A stretch of DNA of 64,000 nt from Perilla frutescens (lineage: Eukaryota; Streptophyta; Magnoliopsida; Lamiales; Lamiaceae), in the NCBI GenBank assembly GCA_026008535.1, contig BRKX01000014.1, positions 56,655,006 through 56,719,005 of the forward strand, read 5' to 3'. The translations under genes and the position numbers were made by a program. The notes below the pieces were generated by a model. It ran no database searches. It was given only the letters and a program-made list of their open reading frames with translations, and was not told the origin of the DNA. Shown here one piece after another: positions 25,257-37,168 of this stretch. Position 1 is the first letter of the stretch, and every line of letters starts with the position of its first letter.

Positions 25257-26339
25257 TTCAAAAATGCTAGACTCAATGAAAAACCTGATGTTCTCCCCGA
25301 TCCCTACATAAGAGGTGACGGTTTTGGAAATCAACTTGATAATCACCTCGAGGCCGACTCAAATAGGGTTTCAACCGGTTCGACTTTTGGTAGGGTAGAT
25401 ATTTGAGTTAGGAATCCAATGCAACAAGAATCAAGGGTAAAGCTTACTTCTGGAGAGAGTTATAGCCGTTTCACTGACGGGTGCCAGAAAACGGGGCCAA
25501 ATCTGGCCACCATCCAAAGGGGTACACCTTTGGGTGAGCTCAAAAATTTGATTTTTTTAAAAGTGGACGGATTAGGCATATATGATCATATGGATTGATT
25601 CATAATGGACTCTAGTGTTCAAAAATGCTAGACTCAATGAAAAACCCGACGTTCACCCCGATCACCACATAAGAGGTGACGGTTTTGGAAATCAAGTTGA
25701 TAATCACCTAGAGGCTGACTCAAATAGGGTTTCTACCGGTTCAACTTTTGGTAGGGTAGATATTTGAGTTAGGAATCCAACGCAACAAGAATCACAGGTA
25801 AAGCTTACTTCTGGAGAGAGTTATAGCCGTTTTACTGACGGCTGCCAGAAAACGGGGCCAAATCTGGCCACCGGCCAAAGGGGTACCCCTTTGGGCGGGC
25901 TCAAAAATTTGATTTTTTCAAAAGTGGACGGATTACGCATATATGATCATATGGATTGATTCATAATGGACTCTAGCGTTCAAAAATTCTAGACTCAATG
26001 AAAAACTCGACGTTCACCCCGATCCGTACATAAGAGGAGACGGTTTTAAAAATCAACTTGATAATCACCTAGAGGCTGACTCAAATAGGGTTTCTACCGG
26101 TTCGACTTTTGGTAGGGTAGATATATGAGTTAGGAATCCAACAGAACAAGAATCACGGGTAAAGCTTACTTCTGGAGAGAGTTATAGCCGTTTTACTGAC
26201 GGCTGCCAGAAAATGGGGCCAAATCTGGCCACCGGCCAAAGGGGTACCCCTTTGGGCGGGCTCAAAAATTTGATTTTTTTAAAAGTGGACGGATTAGGCA
26301 TATATGATCATTTGGATTGATTCGTAATGGACTCTAGTG

Positions 26340-26700
26340 TTCAAAAATTCTAGACTCAATGAAAAACCCGACGTTCACCCCGATCCCTACATAAGAGGAG
26401 ACGGTTTTGGAAATCAACTTGATAATCACCTAGAGGCTGACTCAAATAGGGTTTCTACCGGTTCGACTTTTGGTAGGGTAGATATTTGAGTTAGGAATCC
26501 AACGCAACAAGAATCACGGGTAAAGCTTACTTCTGGAGAGAGTTATAGCCGTTTTACTGACGGCTGCCAGAAAACGGGGCCAAATCTGGCCACCGGCCAA
26601 AGGGGTACCCCTTTGGGCGGGCTCAAAAATTTGATTTTTTCAAAAGTGGACGGATTAGGCATATATGATCATATGGATTGATTCATAATGGACTCTAGTG
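26340..26700. repeat. Representative satellite monomer (361 bp)
   Basis: This copy is close to the majority sequence of the right half of the array and serves as a reference map. Offsets within the unit are: TTCAAAAAT 1-9; GGTTCGAC 121-128; TGA at about 148, which closes the long forward frame; AAGCTT (HindIII) at about 185; AGCCGT-7-ACGGCT hairpin 208-226; TGGCC-3-GGCCA hairpin 248-260; 20-bp palindrome centred on GGTACC (KpnI) 258-277; TTTGATTTTTT T-run 291-301; AT palindrome ATATGATCATAT 324-335; ATTCATAATGGACTCTAG near the end. Base composition is about 44% GC, with the richest part at 221-283. It holds 14 CpG dinucleotides. I found no convincing half-unit duplication, so 361 bp looks like the basic unit rather than a dimer of about 180 bp. 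Confidence 0.9.
26663..26674. repeat. AT-rich 12-bp palindrome ATATGATCATAT (example)
   Basis: At offset 324-335 the unit reads ATATGATCATAT, a perfect palindrome around a BclI site that overlaps NdeI (CATATG). It is preceded by a further CAT. Common variants (ATGATCATTTGG in blocks IV and VI, ATGATCGTATGG in blocks I and II) shorten the dyad to ATGATCAT or break it. I see no sign that it acts as a binding site beyond its recurrence with the repeat. Confidence 0.85.
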
Positions 26701-27060
26701 TTCAAAAATTCTAGACTCAATGAAAAACCCGACGTTCACCCCGATCCCTACATAAGAGGAGACGGTTTTGGAAATCAACTTGATAATCACCTAGAGGCTG
26801 ACTCAAATAGGGTTTCTACTGTTCAACTTTTGGTAGGGTAGATATTTGAGTTAGGAATCCAACGCAACAAGAATCACGGGTAAAGCTTACTTCTGGAGAG
26901 AGTTATAGCCGTTTTACTGACGGCTGCCAGAAAACGGGGCCAAATCTGGCCACCGGCCAAAGGGGAACTCATTTGGGCGGGCTCAAAAATTTGATTTTTT
27001 TAAAAGTGGACGGATTAGGCATATATGATCATTTGGATTGATTCATAATGGACTCTAGTG

Positions 27061-30000
27061 TTCAAAAATTCTAGACTCAATGAAAAACCCGACGTTCACC
27101 CCGATCCCTACATAAGAGGAGACGGTTTTGGAAATCAACTTGATAATCACCTAGAGGCTGACTCAAATAGGGTTTCTACTGGTTCAACTTTTGGTAGGGT
27201 AGATATTTGAGTTAGGAATTCAACGCAACAAGAATCACGGGTAAAGCTTACTTCTGGAGAGAGTTATAGCCGTTTTACTGACCGCTGCCAGAAAATGGGG
27301 CCAAATCTGGCCACCGGCCAAAGGGGTACCCCTTTGGGCGGGCTCAAAAATTTGATTTTTTTAAAAGTGGACGGATTAGGCATATATGATCATTTGGATT
27401 GATTCATAATGGACTCTAGTGTTCAAAAATTCTAGACTCAATGAAAAACCCGACGTTCACCCCGATCCCTACATAAGAGGAGACGGTTTTGGAAATCAAC
27501 TTGATAATCACCTAGAGGCTGACTCAAATAGGGTTTTTACCGGTTCGACTTTTGGTAGGGTAGATATTTGAGTTAGGAATCCAACGCAATAAGAATCACG
27601 GGTAAAGCTTACTTCTGGAGAGAGTTATAGCCGTTTTACTGATGGCTGCCAGAAAACAGGGCCAAATCTGGCCACCGGCCAAAGGGGTACCCCTTTGGGC
27701 GGGCTCAAAAATTTGATTTTTTCAAAAGTGGACGGATTAGGCATATATGATCATATGGATTGATTCATAATGGACTCTAGTGTTCAAAAATTCTAGACTC
27801 AATGAAAAACCCGACGTTCACCCCGATCCCTACATAAGAGGAGACGGTTTTGGAAATCAACTTGATAATCACCTAGAGGCTGACTCAAATAGGGTTTCTA
27901 CTGGTTCAACTTTTGGTAGGGTAGATATTTGAGTTAGGAATCCAACGCAACAAGAATCACGGGTAAAGCTTACTTCTGGAGAGAGTTATAGCCGTTTTAC
28001 TGACGGCTGCCAGAAAACGGGGCCAAATCTGGCCACCGGCCAAAGGGGAACTCATTTGGGCGGGCTCAAAAATTTGATTTTTTTAAAAGTGGACGGATAA
28101 GGCATATATGATCATTTTGATTGATTCATAATGGACTATAGTGTTCAAAAATTCTAGACTCAATGAAAAACCCGACGTTCACTCCGATCCCTACATAAGA
28201 GGAGACGGTTTTGGAAATCAACTTGATAATCACCTAGAGGCTGACTCAAATAGGGTTTCTACTGGTTCAACTTTTGGTAGGGTAGATATTTGAGTTAGGA
28301 ATCCAACGCAACAAGAATCACGGGTAAAGCTTACTTCTGGAGAGAGTTATAGCCGTTTTACTGACGGCTGCCAGAAAACGGGGCCAAATCTGGCCACCGG
28401 CCAAAGGGGAACTCATTTGGGCGGGCTCAAAAATTTGATTTTTTTAAAAGTGGACGGATTAGGCATATATGATCATTTGGATTTATTCATAATGGACTCT
28501 AGTGTTCAAAAATTCTAGACTCAATGAAAAACCCGACGTTCACCCCGATCCCTACATAAGAGGAGACGGTTTTGGAAATCAACTTGATAATCACCTAGAG
28601 GCTGACTCAAATAGGGTTTCTACTGGTTCAACTTTTGGTAGGGTAGATATTTGAGTTAGGAATCCAACGCAACAAGAATTACGGGTAAAGCTTACTTCTG
28701 GAGAGAGTTATAGCCGTTTTACTGACCGCTGCCAGAAAATGGGGCCAAATCTGGCCACCGGCCAAAGGGGTACCCCTTTGGACGGGCTCAAAAATTTGAT
28801 TTTTTTAAAAGTGGACGGATTAGGCATATATGATCACTTGGATTGATTCATAATGGACTCTAGTGTTCAAAAATTCTAGACTCAATGAAAAACCCGACGT
28901 TCACCCCGATCCCCACATAAGAGGAGACGGTTTCGGAAATCAACTTGATAATCACCTAGAGGCTGACTCAAATAGGGTTTCTACCGGTTCGACTTTTGGT
29001 AGGGTAGATATTTGAGTTAGGAATCCAACGCAATAAGAATCACGGGTAAAGCTTACTTCTGGAGAGAGTTATAGCCGTTTTACTGACGGCTGCTAGAAAA
29101 CGGGGCCAAATCTGGCCACCGGCCAAAGGGGTACCCCTTTGGGCGGGCTCAAAAATTTGATTTTTTCAAAAGTGGACGGATTACGCATATATGATCATAT
29201 GGATTGATTCATAATGGACTCTAGCGTTCAAAAATTCTAGACTCAATGAAAAACTCGACGTTCACCCCGATCCCTACATAAGAGGAGACGGTTTTAAAAA
29301 TCAACTTGATAATCACCTAGAGGCTGACTCAAATAGGGTTTCTACCGGTTCGACTTTTGGTAGGGTAGATATATGAGTTAGAAATCCAACAGAACAAGAA
29401 ATACGGGTAAAGCTTACTTCTGGAGAGAGTTATAGCCGTTTTACTGACGGCTGCCAGAAAATGGGGCCAAATCTGGCCACCGGCCAAAGGGGTACCCCTT
29501 TGGGCGGGCTCAAAAATTTGATTTTTTTAAAAGTGGACGGATTAGGCATATATGATCATTTGGATTGATTCATAATGGACTCTAGTGTTCAAAAATTCTA
29601 GACTCAATGAAAAACCCGACGTTCACCCCGATCCCTACATAAGAGGAGACGGTTTTGGAAATCAACTTGATAATCACCTAGAGGCTGACTCAAATAGGGT
29701 TTCTACCGGTTCGACTTTTGGTAGGGTAGATATTTGATTTAGGAATCCAACGCAACAAGAATCACGGGTAAAGCTTAGTTCTGGAGAGAGTTATAGCCGT
29801 TTTACTGACGGCTGCCAGAAAACGGGGCCAAATCTGGCCACCGGCCAAAGGGGTACCCCTTTGGGCGGGCTCAAAAATTTGATTTTTTCAAAAGTGGACG
29901 GATTAGGCATATATGATCATATGGATTGATTCATAATGGACTCTAGTGTTCAAAAATTCTAGACTCAATGAAAAACCCGACGTTCACCCCGATCCCTACA

Positions 30001-30670
30001 TAAGAGGAGACGGTTTTGGAAATCAACTTGATAATCACCTAGAGGCTGACTCAAATAGGGTTTCTACTGGTTCAACTTTTGGTAGGGTAGATATTTGAGT
30101 TAGGAATCCAACGCAACAAGAATCACGGGTAAAGATTACTTCTGGAGAGAGTTATAGCCGTTTTACTGACGGCTGCCAGAAAACGGGGCCAAATCTGGCC
30201 ACCGGCCAAAGGGGAACTCATTTGGGCGGGCTCAAAAATTTGATTTTTTTAAAAGTGGACGGATTAGGCATATATGATCATTTGGATTGATTCATAACGG
30301 ACTCTAGTGTTCAAAAATTCTAGACTCAATGAAAAACCCGACGTTTACCCCGATCCCTACATAAGAGGAGACGGTTTTGGAAATCAACTTGATAATCACC
30401 TAGAGGCTGACTCAAATAGGGTTTCTACTAGTTCAACTTTTGGTAGGGTAGATATTTGAGTTAGGAATCCAACGCAACAAGAATCACGGGTAAAGCTTAC
30501 TTCTGGAGAGAGTTATAGCCGTTTTACTGACGGCTGCCAGAAAACGGGGCCAAATCTGGCCACCGGCCAAAGGGGAACTCATTTGGGCGGGCTCAAAAAT
30601 TTGATTTTTTTAAAAGTGGACGGATTAGGCATATATGATCATTTGGATTGATTCATAACGGACTCTAGTG
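27061..30670. repeat. Large higher-order repeat, copy 1 (ten monomers, 3610 bp)
   Basis: Ordered landmarks: GGAATTCAACG with GACCGCTGCC (27061); GGGTTTTTACCGG (27422); GGGGAACTC (27783 and 28144, near duplicates); GAATTACGGG with GGACGGGCTC and ATCACTTGG (28505); ATCCCCACATAAGAGGAG with GGTTTCGG and GCTGCTAG (28866); TTTTAAAAATC with ATATATGAG and GAAATACGGG (29227); TTTGATTTAGG with AAGCTTAGTTC (29588); AAAGATTACTTC (29949); TTCTACTAGTTC (30310). The 28144 unit is absent from the later copies, so it is a local gain here or a loss there. Confidence 0.88.
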
Positions 30671-33600
30671 TTCAAAAATTCTAGACTCAATGAAAAACCC
30701 GACGTTTACCCCGATCCCTACATAAGAGGAGACGGTTTTGGAAATCAACTTGATAATCACCTAGAGGCTGACTCAAATAGGGTTTCTACTGGTTCAACTT
30801 TTGGTAGGGTAGATATTTGAGTTAGGAATTCAACGCAACAAGAATCACGGGTAAAGCTTACTTCTGGAGAGAGTTATAGCCGTTTTACTGACCGCTGCCA
30901 GAAAATGGGGCCAAATCTGGCCACCGGCCAAAGGGGTACCCCTTTGGGCGGGCTCAAAAATTTGATTTTTTTAAAAGTGGACGGATTAGGCATATATGAT
31001 CATTTGGATTGATTCATAATGGACTCTAGTGTTCAAAAATTCTAGACTCAATGAAAAACCCGACGTTCACCCCGATCCCTACATAAGAGGAGACGGTTTT
31101 GGAAATCAACTTGATAATCACCTAGAGGCTGACTCAAATAGGGTTTTTACCGGTTCGACTTTTGGTAGGGTAGATATTTGAGTTAGGAATCCAACGCAAT
31201 AAGAATCACGGGTAAAGCTTACTTCTGGAGAGAGTTATAGCCGTTTTACTGATGGCTGCCAGAAAACGGGGCCAAATCTGGCCACCGGCCAAAGGGGTAC
31301 CCCTTTGGGCGGGCTCAAAAATTTGATTTTTTCAAAAGTGGACGGATTAGGCATATATGATCATATGGATTGATTCATAATGGACTCTAGTGTTCAAAAA
31401 TTCTAGACTCAATGAAAAACCCGACGTTCACCCCGATCCCTACATAAGAGGAGACGGTTTTGGAAATCAACTTGATAATCACCTAGAGGCTGACTCAAAT
31501 AGGGTTTCTACTGGTTCAACTTTTGGTAGGGTAGATATTTGAGTTAGGAATCCAACGCAACAAGAATCACGGGTAAAGCTTACTTCTGGAGAGAGTTATA
31601 GCCGTTTTACTGACGGCTGCCAGAAAACGGGGCCAAATCTGGCCACCGGCCAAAGGGGAACTCATTTGGGCGGGCTCAAAAATTTGATTTTTTTAAAAGT
31701 GGACGGATTAGGCATATATGATCATTTGGATTTATTCATAATGGACTCTAGTGTTCAAAAATTCTAGACTCAATGAAAAACCCGACGTTCACCCCGATCC
31801 CTACATAAGAGGAGACGGTTTTGGAAATCAACTTGATAATCACCTAGAGGCTGACTCAAATAGGGTTTCTACTGGTTCAACTTTTGGTAGGGTAGATATT
31901 TGAGTTAGGAATCCAACGCAACAAGAATTACGGGTAAAGCTTACTTCTGGAGAGAGTTATAGCCGTTTTACTGACCGCTGCCAGAAAATGGGGCCAAATC
32001 TGGCCACCGGCCAAAGGGGTACCCCTTTGGACGGGCTCAAAAATTTGATTTTTTTAAAAGTGGACGGATTAGGCATATATGATCACTTGGATTGATTCAT
32101 AATGGACTCTAGTGTTCAAAAATTCTAGACTCAATGAAAAACCCGACGTTCACCCCGATCCCCACATAAGAGGAGACGGTTTCGGAAATCAACTTGATAA
32201 TCACCTAGAGGCTGACTCAAATAGGGTTTCTACCGGTTCGACTTTTGGTAGGGTAGATATTTGAGTTAGGAATCCAACGCAATAAGAATCACGGGTAAAG
32301 CTTACTTCTGGAGAGAGTTATAGCCGTTTTACTGACGGCTGCTAGAAAACGGGGCCAAATCTGGCCACCGGCCAAAGGGGTACCCCTTTGGGCGGGCTCA
32401 AAAATTTGATTTTTTCAAAAGTGGACAGATTACGCATATATGATCATATGGATTGATTCATAATGGACTCTAGCGTTCAAAAATTCTAGACTCAATGAAA
32501 AACTCGACGTTCACCCCGATCCCTACATAAGAGGAGACGGTTTTAAAAATCAACTTGATAATCACCTAGAGGCTGACTCAAATAGGGTTTCTACCGGTTC
32601 GACTTTTGGTAGGGTAGATATATGAGTTAGAAATCCAACAGAACAAGAAATACGGGTAAAGCTTACTTCTGGAGAGAGTTATAGCCGTTTTACTGACGGC
32701 TGCCAGAAAATGGGGCCAAATCTGGCCACCGGCCAAAGGGGTACCCCTTTGGGCGGGCTCAAAAATTTGATTTTTTTAAAAGTGGACGGATTAGGCATAT
32801 ATGATCATTTGGATTGATTCATAATGGACTCTAGTGTTCAAAAATTCTAGACTCAATGAAAAACCCGACGTTCACCCCGATCCCTACATAAGAGGAGACG
32901 GTTTTGGAAATCAACTTGATAATCACCTAGAGGCTGACTCAAATAGGGTTTCTACCGGTTCGACTTTTGGTAGGGTAGATATTTGATTTAGGAATCCAAC
33001 GCAACAAGAATCACGGGTAAAGCTTAGTTCTGGAGAGAGTTATAGCCGTTTTACTGACGGCTGCCAGAAAACGGGGCCAAATCTGGCCACCGGCCAAAGG
33101 GGTACCCCTTTGGGCGGGCTCAAAAATTTGATTTTTTCAAAAGTGGACGGATTAGGCATATATGATCATATGGATTGATTCATAATGGACTCTAGTGTTC
33201 AAAAATTCTAGACTCAATGAAAAACCCGACGTTCACCCCGATCCCTACATAAGAGGAGACGGTTTTGGAAATCAACTTGATAATCACCTAGAGGCTGACT
33301 CAAATAGGGTTTCTACTGGTTCAACTTTTGGTAGGGTAGATATTTGAGTTAGGAATCCAACGCAACAAGAATCACGGGTAAAGATTACTTCTGGAGAGAG
33401 TTATAGCCGTTTTACTGACGGCTGCCAGAAAACGGGGCCAAATCTGGCCACCGGCCAAAGGGGAACTCATTTGGGCGGGCTCAAAAATTTGATTTTTTTA
33501 AAAGTGGACGGATTAGGCATATATGATCATTTGGATTGATTCATAACGGACTCTAGTGTTAAAAAATTCTAGACTCAATGAAAAACCCGACGTTTACCCC

Positions 33601-33919
33601 GATCCCTACATAAGAGGAGACGGTTTTGGAAATCAACTTGATAATCACCTAGAGGCTGACTCAAATAGGGTTTCTACTAGTTCAACTTTTGGTAGGGTAG
33701 ATATTTGAGTTAGGAATCCAACGCAACAAGAATCACGGGTAAAGCTTACTTCTGGAGAGAGTTATAGCCGTTTTACTGACGGCTGCCAGAAAACGGGGCC
33801 AAATCTGGCCACCGGCCAAAGGGGTACCCCTTTGGGCGGGCTCAAAAATTTGATTTTTTCAAAAGTGGACGGATTAGGCATATATGATCATATGGATTGA
33901 TTCATAATGGACTCTAGTG
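30671..33919. repeat. Large higher-order repeat, copy 2 (nine monomers, 3249 bp)
   Basis: The landmark order of copy 1 is repeated: GGAATTCAACG (30671), GGGTTTTTACCGG (31032), GGGGAACTC with GGATTTATTC (31393), GAATTACGGG (31754), GGTTTCGG with GCTGCTAG (32115), ATATATGAG (32476), AAGCTTAGTTC (32837), AAAGATTACTTC (33198), TTCTACTAGTTC (33559). Its first unit begins CGTTTACCCC, like the unit just before it, and then follows the 27061 unit, so it is probably the joint. Its last unit has a normal GGTACC core where the copy 1 counterpart has GGGGAACTC. Confidence 0.88.
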
Positions 33920-36085
33920 TTCAAAAATGCTAGACTCAATGAAAAACCCTACGTTCACCCCGATCCCTACATAAGAGGAGACGGTTTTGGAAATCAACTT
34001 GATAATCACCTAGAGGCTGACTCAAATAGGGTTTCTACTGGTTCAACTTTTGGTAGGATAGATATTTGAGTTAGGAATCCAACGCAACAAGAATTACGGG
34101 TAAAGCTTACTTCTGGAGAGAGTTATAGCCGTTTTACTGACCGCTGCCAGAAAATGGGGCCAAATCTGGCCACCGGCCAAAGGGGTACCCCTTTGGACGG
34201 GCTCAAAAATTTGATTTTTTTAAAAGTGGACGGATTAGGCATATATGATCACTTGGATTGATTCATAATGGACTCTAGTGTTCAAAAATTCTAGACTCAA
34301 TGAAAAACCCGACGTTCACCCCGATCCCCACATAAGAGGAGACGGTTTCGGAAATCAACTTGATAATCACCTAGAGGCTGACTCAAATAGGGTTTCTACC
34401 GGTTCGACTTTTGGTAGGGTAGATATTTGAGTTAGGAATCCAACGCAATAAGAATCACGGGTAAAGCTTACTTCTGGAGAGAGTTATAGCCGTTTTACTG
34501 ACGGCTGCTAGAAAACGGGGCCAAATCTGGCCACCGGCCAAAGGGGTACCCCTTTGGGCGGGCTCAAAAATTTGATTTTTTCAAAAGTGGACGGATTACG
34601 CATATATGATCATATGGATTGATTCATAATGGACTCTAGCGTTCAAAAATTCTAGACTCAATGAAAAACTCGACGTTCACCCCGATCCCTACATAAGAGG
34701 AGACGGTTTTAAAAATCAACTTGATAATCACCTAGAGGCTGACTCAAATAGGGTTTCTACCGGTTCGACTTTTGGTAGGGTAGATATATGAGTTAGAAAT
34801 CCAACAGAACAAGAAATACGGGTAAAGCTTACTTCTGGAGAGAGTTATAGCCGTTTTACTGACGGCTGCCAGAAAATGGGGCCAAATCTGGCCACCGGCC
34901 AAAGGGGTACCCCTTTGGGCGGGCTCAAAAATTTGATTTTTTTAAAAGTGGACGGATTAGGCATATATGATCATTTGGATTGATTCATAATGGACTCTAG
35001 TGTTCAAAAATTCTAGACTCAATGAAAAACCCGACGTTCACCCCGATCCCTACATAAGAGGAGACGGTTTTGGAAATCAACTTGATAATCACCTAGAGGC
35101 TGACTCAAATAGGGTTTCTACCGGTTCGACTTTTGGTAGGGTAGATATTTGATTTAGGAATCCAACGCAACAAGAATCACGGGTAAAGCTTAGTTCTGGA
35201 GAGAGTTATAGCCGTTTTACTGACGGCTGCCAGAAAACGGGGCCAAATCTGGCCACCGGCCAAAGGGGTACCCCTTTGGGCGGGCTCAAAAATTTGATTT
35301 TTTCAAAAGTGGACGGATTAGGCATATATGATCATATGGATTGATTCATAATGGACTCTAGTGTTCAAAAATTCTAGACTCAATGAAAAACCCGACGTTC
35401 ACCCCGATCCCTACATAAGAGGAGACGGTTTTGGAAATCAACTTGATAATCACCTAGAGGCTGACTCAAATAGGGTTTCTACTGGTTCAACTTTTGGTAG
35501 GGTAGATATTTGAGTTAGGAATCCAACGCAACAAGAATCACGGGTAAAGATTACTTCTGGAGAGAGTTATAGCCGTTTTACTGACGGCTGCCAGAAAACG
35601 GGGCCAAATCTGGCCACCGGCCAAAGGGGAACTCATTTGGGCGGGCTCAAAAATTTGATTTTTTTAAAAGTGGACGGATTAGGCATATATGATCATTTGG
35701 ATTGATTCATAACGGACTCTAGTGTTCAAAAATTCTAGACTCAATGAAAAACCCGACGTTTACCCCGATCCCTACATAAGAGGAGACGGTTTTGGAAATC
35801 AACTTGATAATCACCTAGAGGCTGACTCAAATAGGGTTTCTACTAGTTCAACTTTTGGTAGGGTAGATATTTGAGTTAGGAATCCAACGCAACAAGAATC
35901 ACGGGTAAAGCTTACTTCTGGAGAGAGTTATAGCCGTTTTACTGACGGCTGCCAGAAAACGGGGCCAAATCTGGCCACCGGCCAAAGGGGTACCCCTTTG
36001 GGCGGGCTCAAAAATTTGATTTTTTCAAAAGTGGACGGATTAGGCATATATGATCATATGGATTGATTCATAATGGACTCTAGTG
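33920..36085. repeat. Large higher-order repeat, copy 3 (six monomers, 2166 bp)
   Basis: Units at 33920, 34281, 34642, 35003, 35364 and 35725 match those at 31754, 32115, 32476, 32837, 33198 and 33559 in order. The first begins AAAACCCTACG with AAATGCTAG, exactly like the unit that follows the block (36086), and then continues as the GAATTACGGG unit. It is a left/right hybrid marking the crossover that duplicated the last six monomers of copy 2. Confidence 0.9.
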
Positions 36086-37168
36086 TTCAAAAATGCTAGA
36101 CTCAATGAAAAACCCTACGTTCACCCCGATCCCTACATAAGAGGTGACGGTTTTGGAAATCAACTTGATAATCACCTAGAGGCTGACACAAATAGGGTTT
36201 CTACCGGTTTGACTTTTGGTAGGGTAGATATTTGAGTTAGGAATCCAACGCAACAAGAATCACGGGTAAAGCTTACTTCTGGAGAGAGTTATAGCCGTTT
36301 TACTGACGGCTGCCAGAAAACGGGGCCAAATCTGGCCACTGGCCAAAGGGGTACCCCTTTGGGCGGGCTCAAAAATTTGATTTTTTCAAAAGTGGACGGA
36401 TTAGGCATATATGATCATATGGATTGATTCATAATGGACTCTAGTGTTCAAAAATGCTAGACTCAATGAAAAACCCGACGTTCACCCCGATCCCTACATA
36501 AGAGGTGACGGTTTTGGAAATCAACTTGATAATCACCTAGAGGCTGACACAAATAGGATTTCTACCGGTTTGACTTTTGGTAGGGTAGATATTTGAGTTA
36601 GGAATCCAACGCAACAAGAATCACGGGTAAAGCTTACTTCTGGAGAGAGTTATAGCCGTTTTACTGACGGCTGCCAGAAAACGGGGCCAAATCTGGCCAC
36701 CGGCCAAAGGGGTACCCCTTTGGGCGGGCTCAAAAATTTGATTTTTTCAAAAGTGGACGGATTAGGCATATATGATCATATGGATTGATTCATAATGGAC
36801 TCTAGTGTTCAAAAATGCTAGACTCAATGAAAAACCCGACGTTCACCCCGATCCCCACATAAGAGGTGACGGTTTTGGAAATCAACTTGATAATCACCTA
36901 GAGGCTGACTCAAATAGGGTTTCTACCGGTTCGACTTTTGGTAGGGTAGATATTTGAGTTAGGAATCCAACGCAATAAGAATCACGGGTAAAGCTTACTT
37001 CTGGAGAGAGTTATAGCCGTTTTACTGACGGCTGCCAGAGAACGGGGCCAAATCTGGCCACCGGCCAAAGGGGTACCCCTTTGGGCGGGCTCAAAAATTT
37101 GATTTTTTCAAAAGTGGACGGATTAGGCATATATGATCATATGGATTGATTCATAATGGACTCTAGTG

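Larger units (their letters stand above)
15872..25617. repeat. Block III: CTCGAG-bearing monomers (27 units)
   Basis: Nearly every unit here has CACCTCGAGG, creating an XhoI site where flanking blocks have CACCTAGAGG. From 16594 onward the frame-closing GATATTTGAG replaces GATATTTCAG, and GGTTTCAACCGG replaces GGTTTCTACCGG. From 18760 many units carry a rewritten core, CCACCATCCAAAGGGGTACACC with GGGCGAGCTC, which destroys both the GGCC hairpin and the KpnI palindrome. Other units in the same block keep the normal core, and the two core types alternate irregularly. Some units have CCCGATCACTACATAAG. I see no insertions. Confidence 0.88.
25618..36085. repeat. Block IV: GAGGAGACGG monomers (29 units) with nested large duplication
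   Basis: From about 25.6 kb the array switches to GAGGCTGACTCAAAT, and from 25979 to AAATTCTAGACTC (an XbaI site) with GAGGAGACGG. Several units have a core with GGGGAACTCATTTGGG instead of GGGGTACCCCTTTGGG, losing the KpnI site and palindrome. One run of distinctive monomers is present three times, in lengths of ten, nine and six units (27061-36085). Almost all units carry the TGA at offset ~148, often with a second stop (CAATAAG). Confidence 0.88.

Noticed and set aside
26340..26700. 361-bp unit as a diverged dimer of a ~180-bp monomer
   Set aside because: The halves share only short matches (such as TCAAAAATT at offsets 2 and 284) that are not at a half-unit spacing; no consistent internal alignment was seen.
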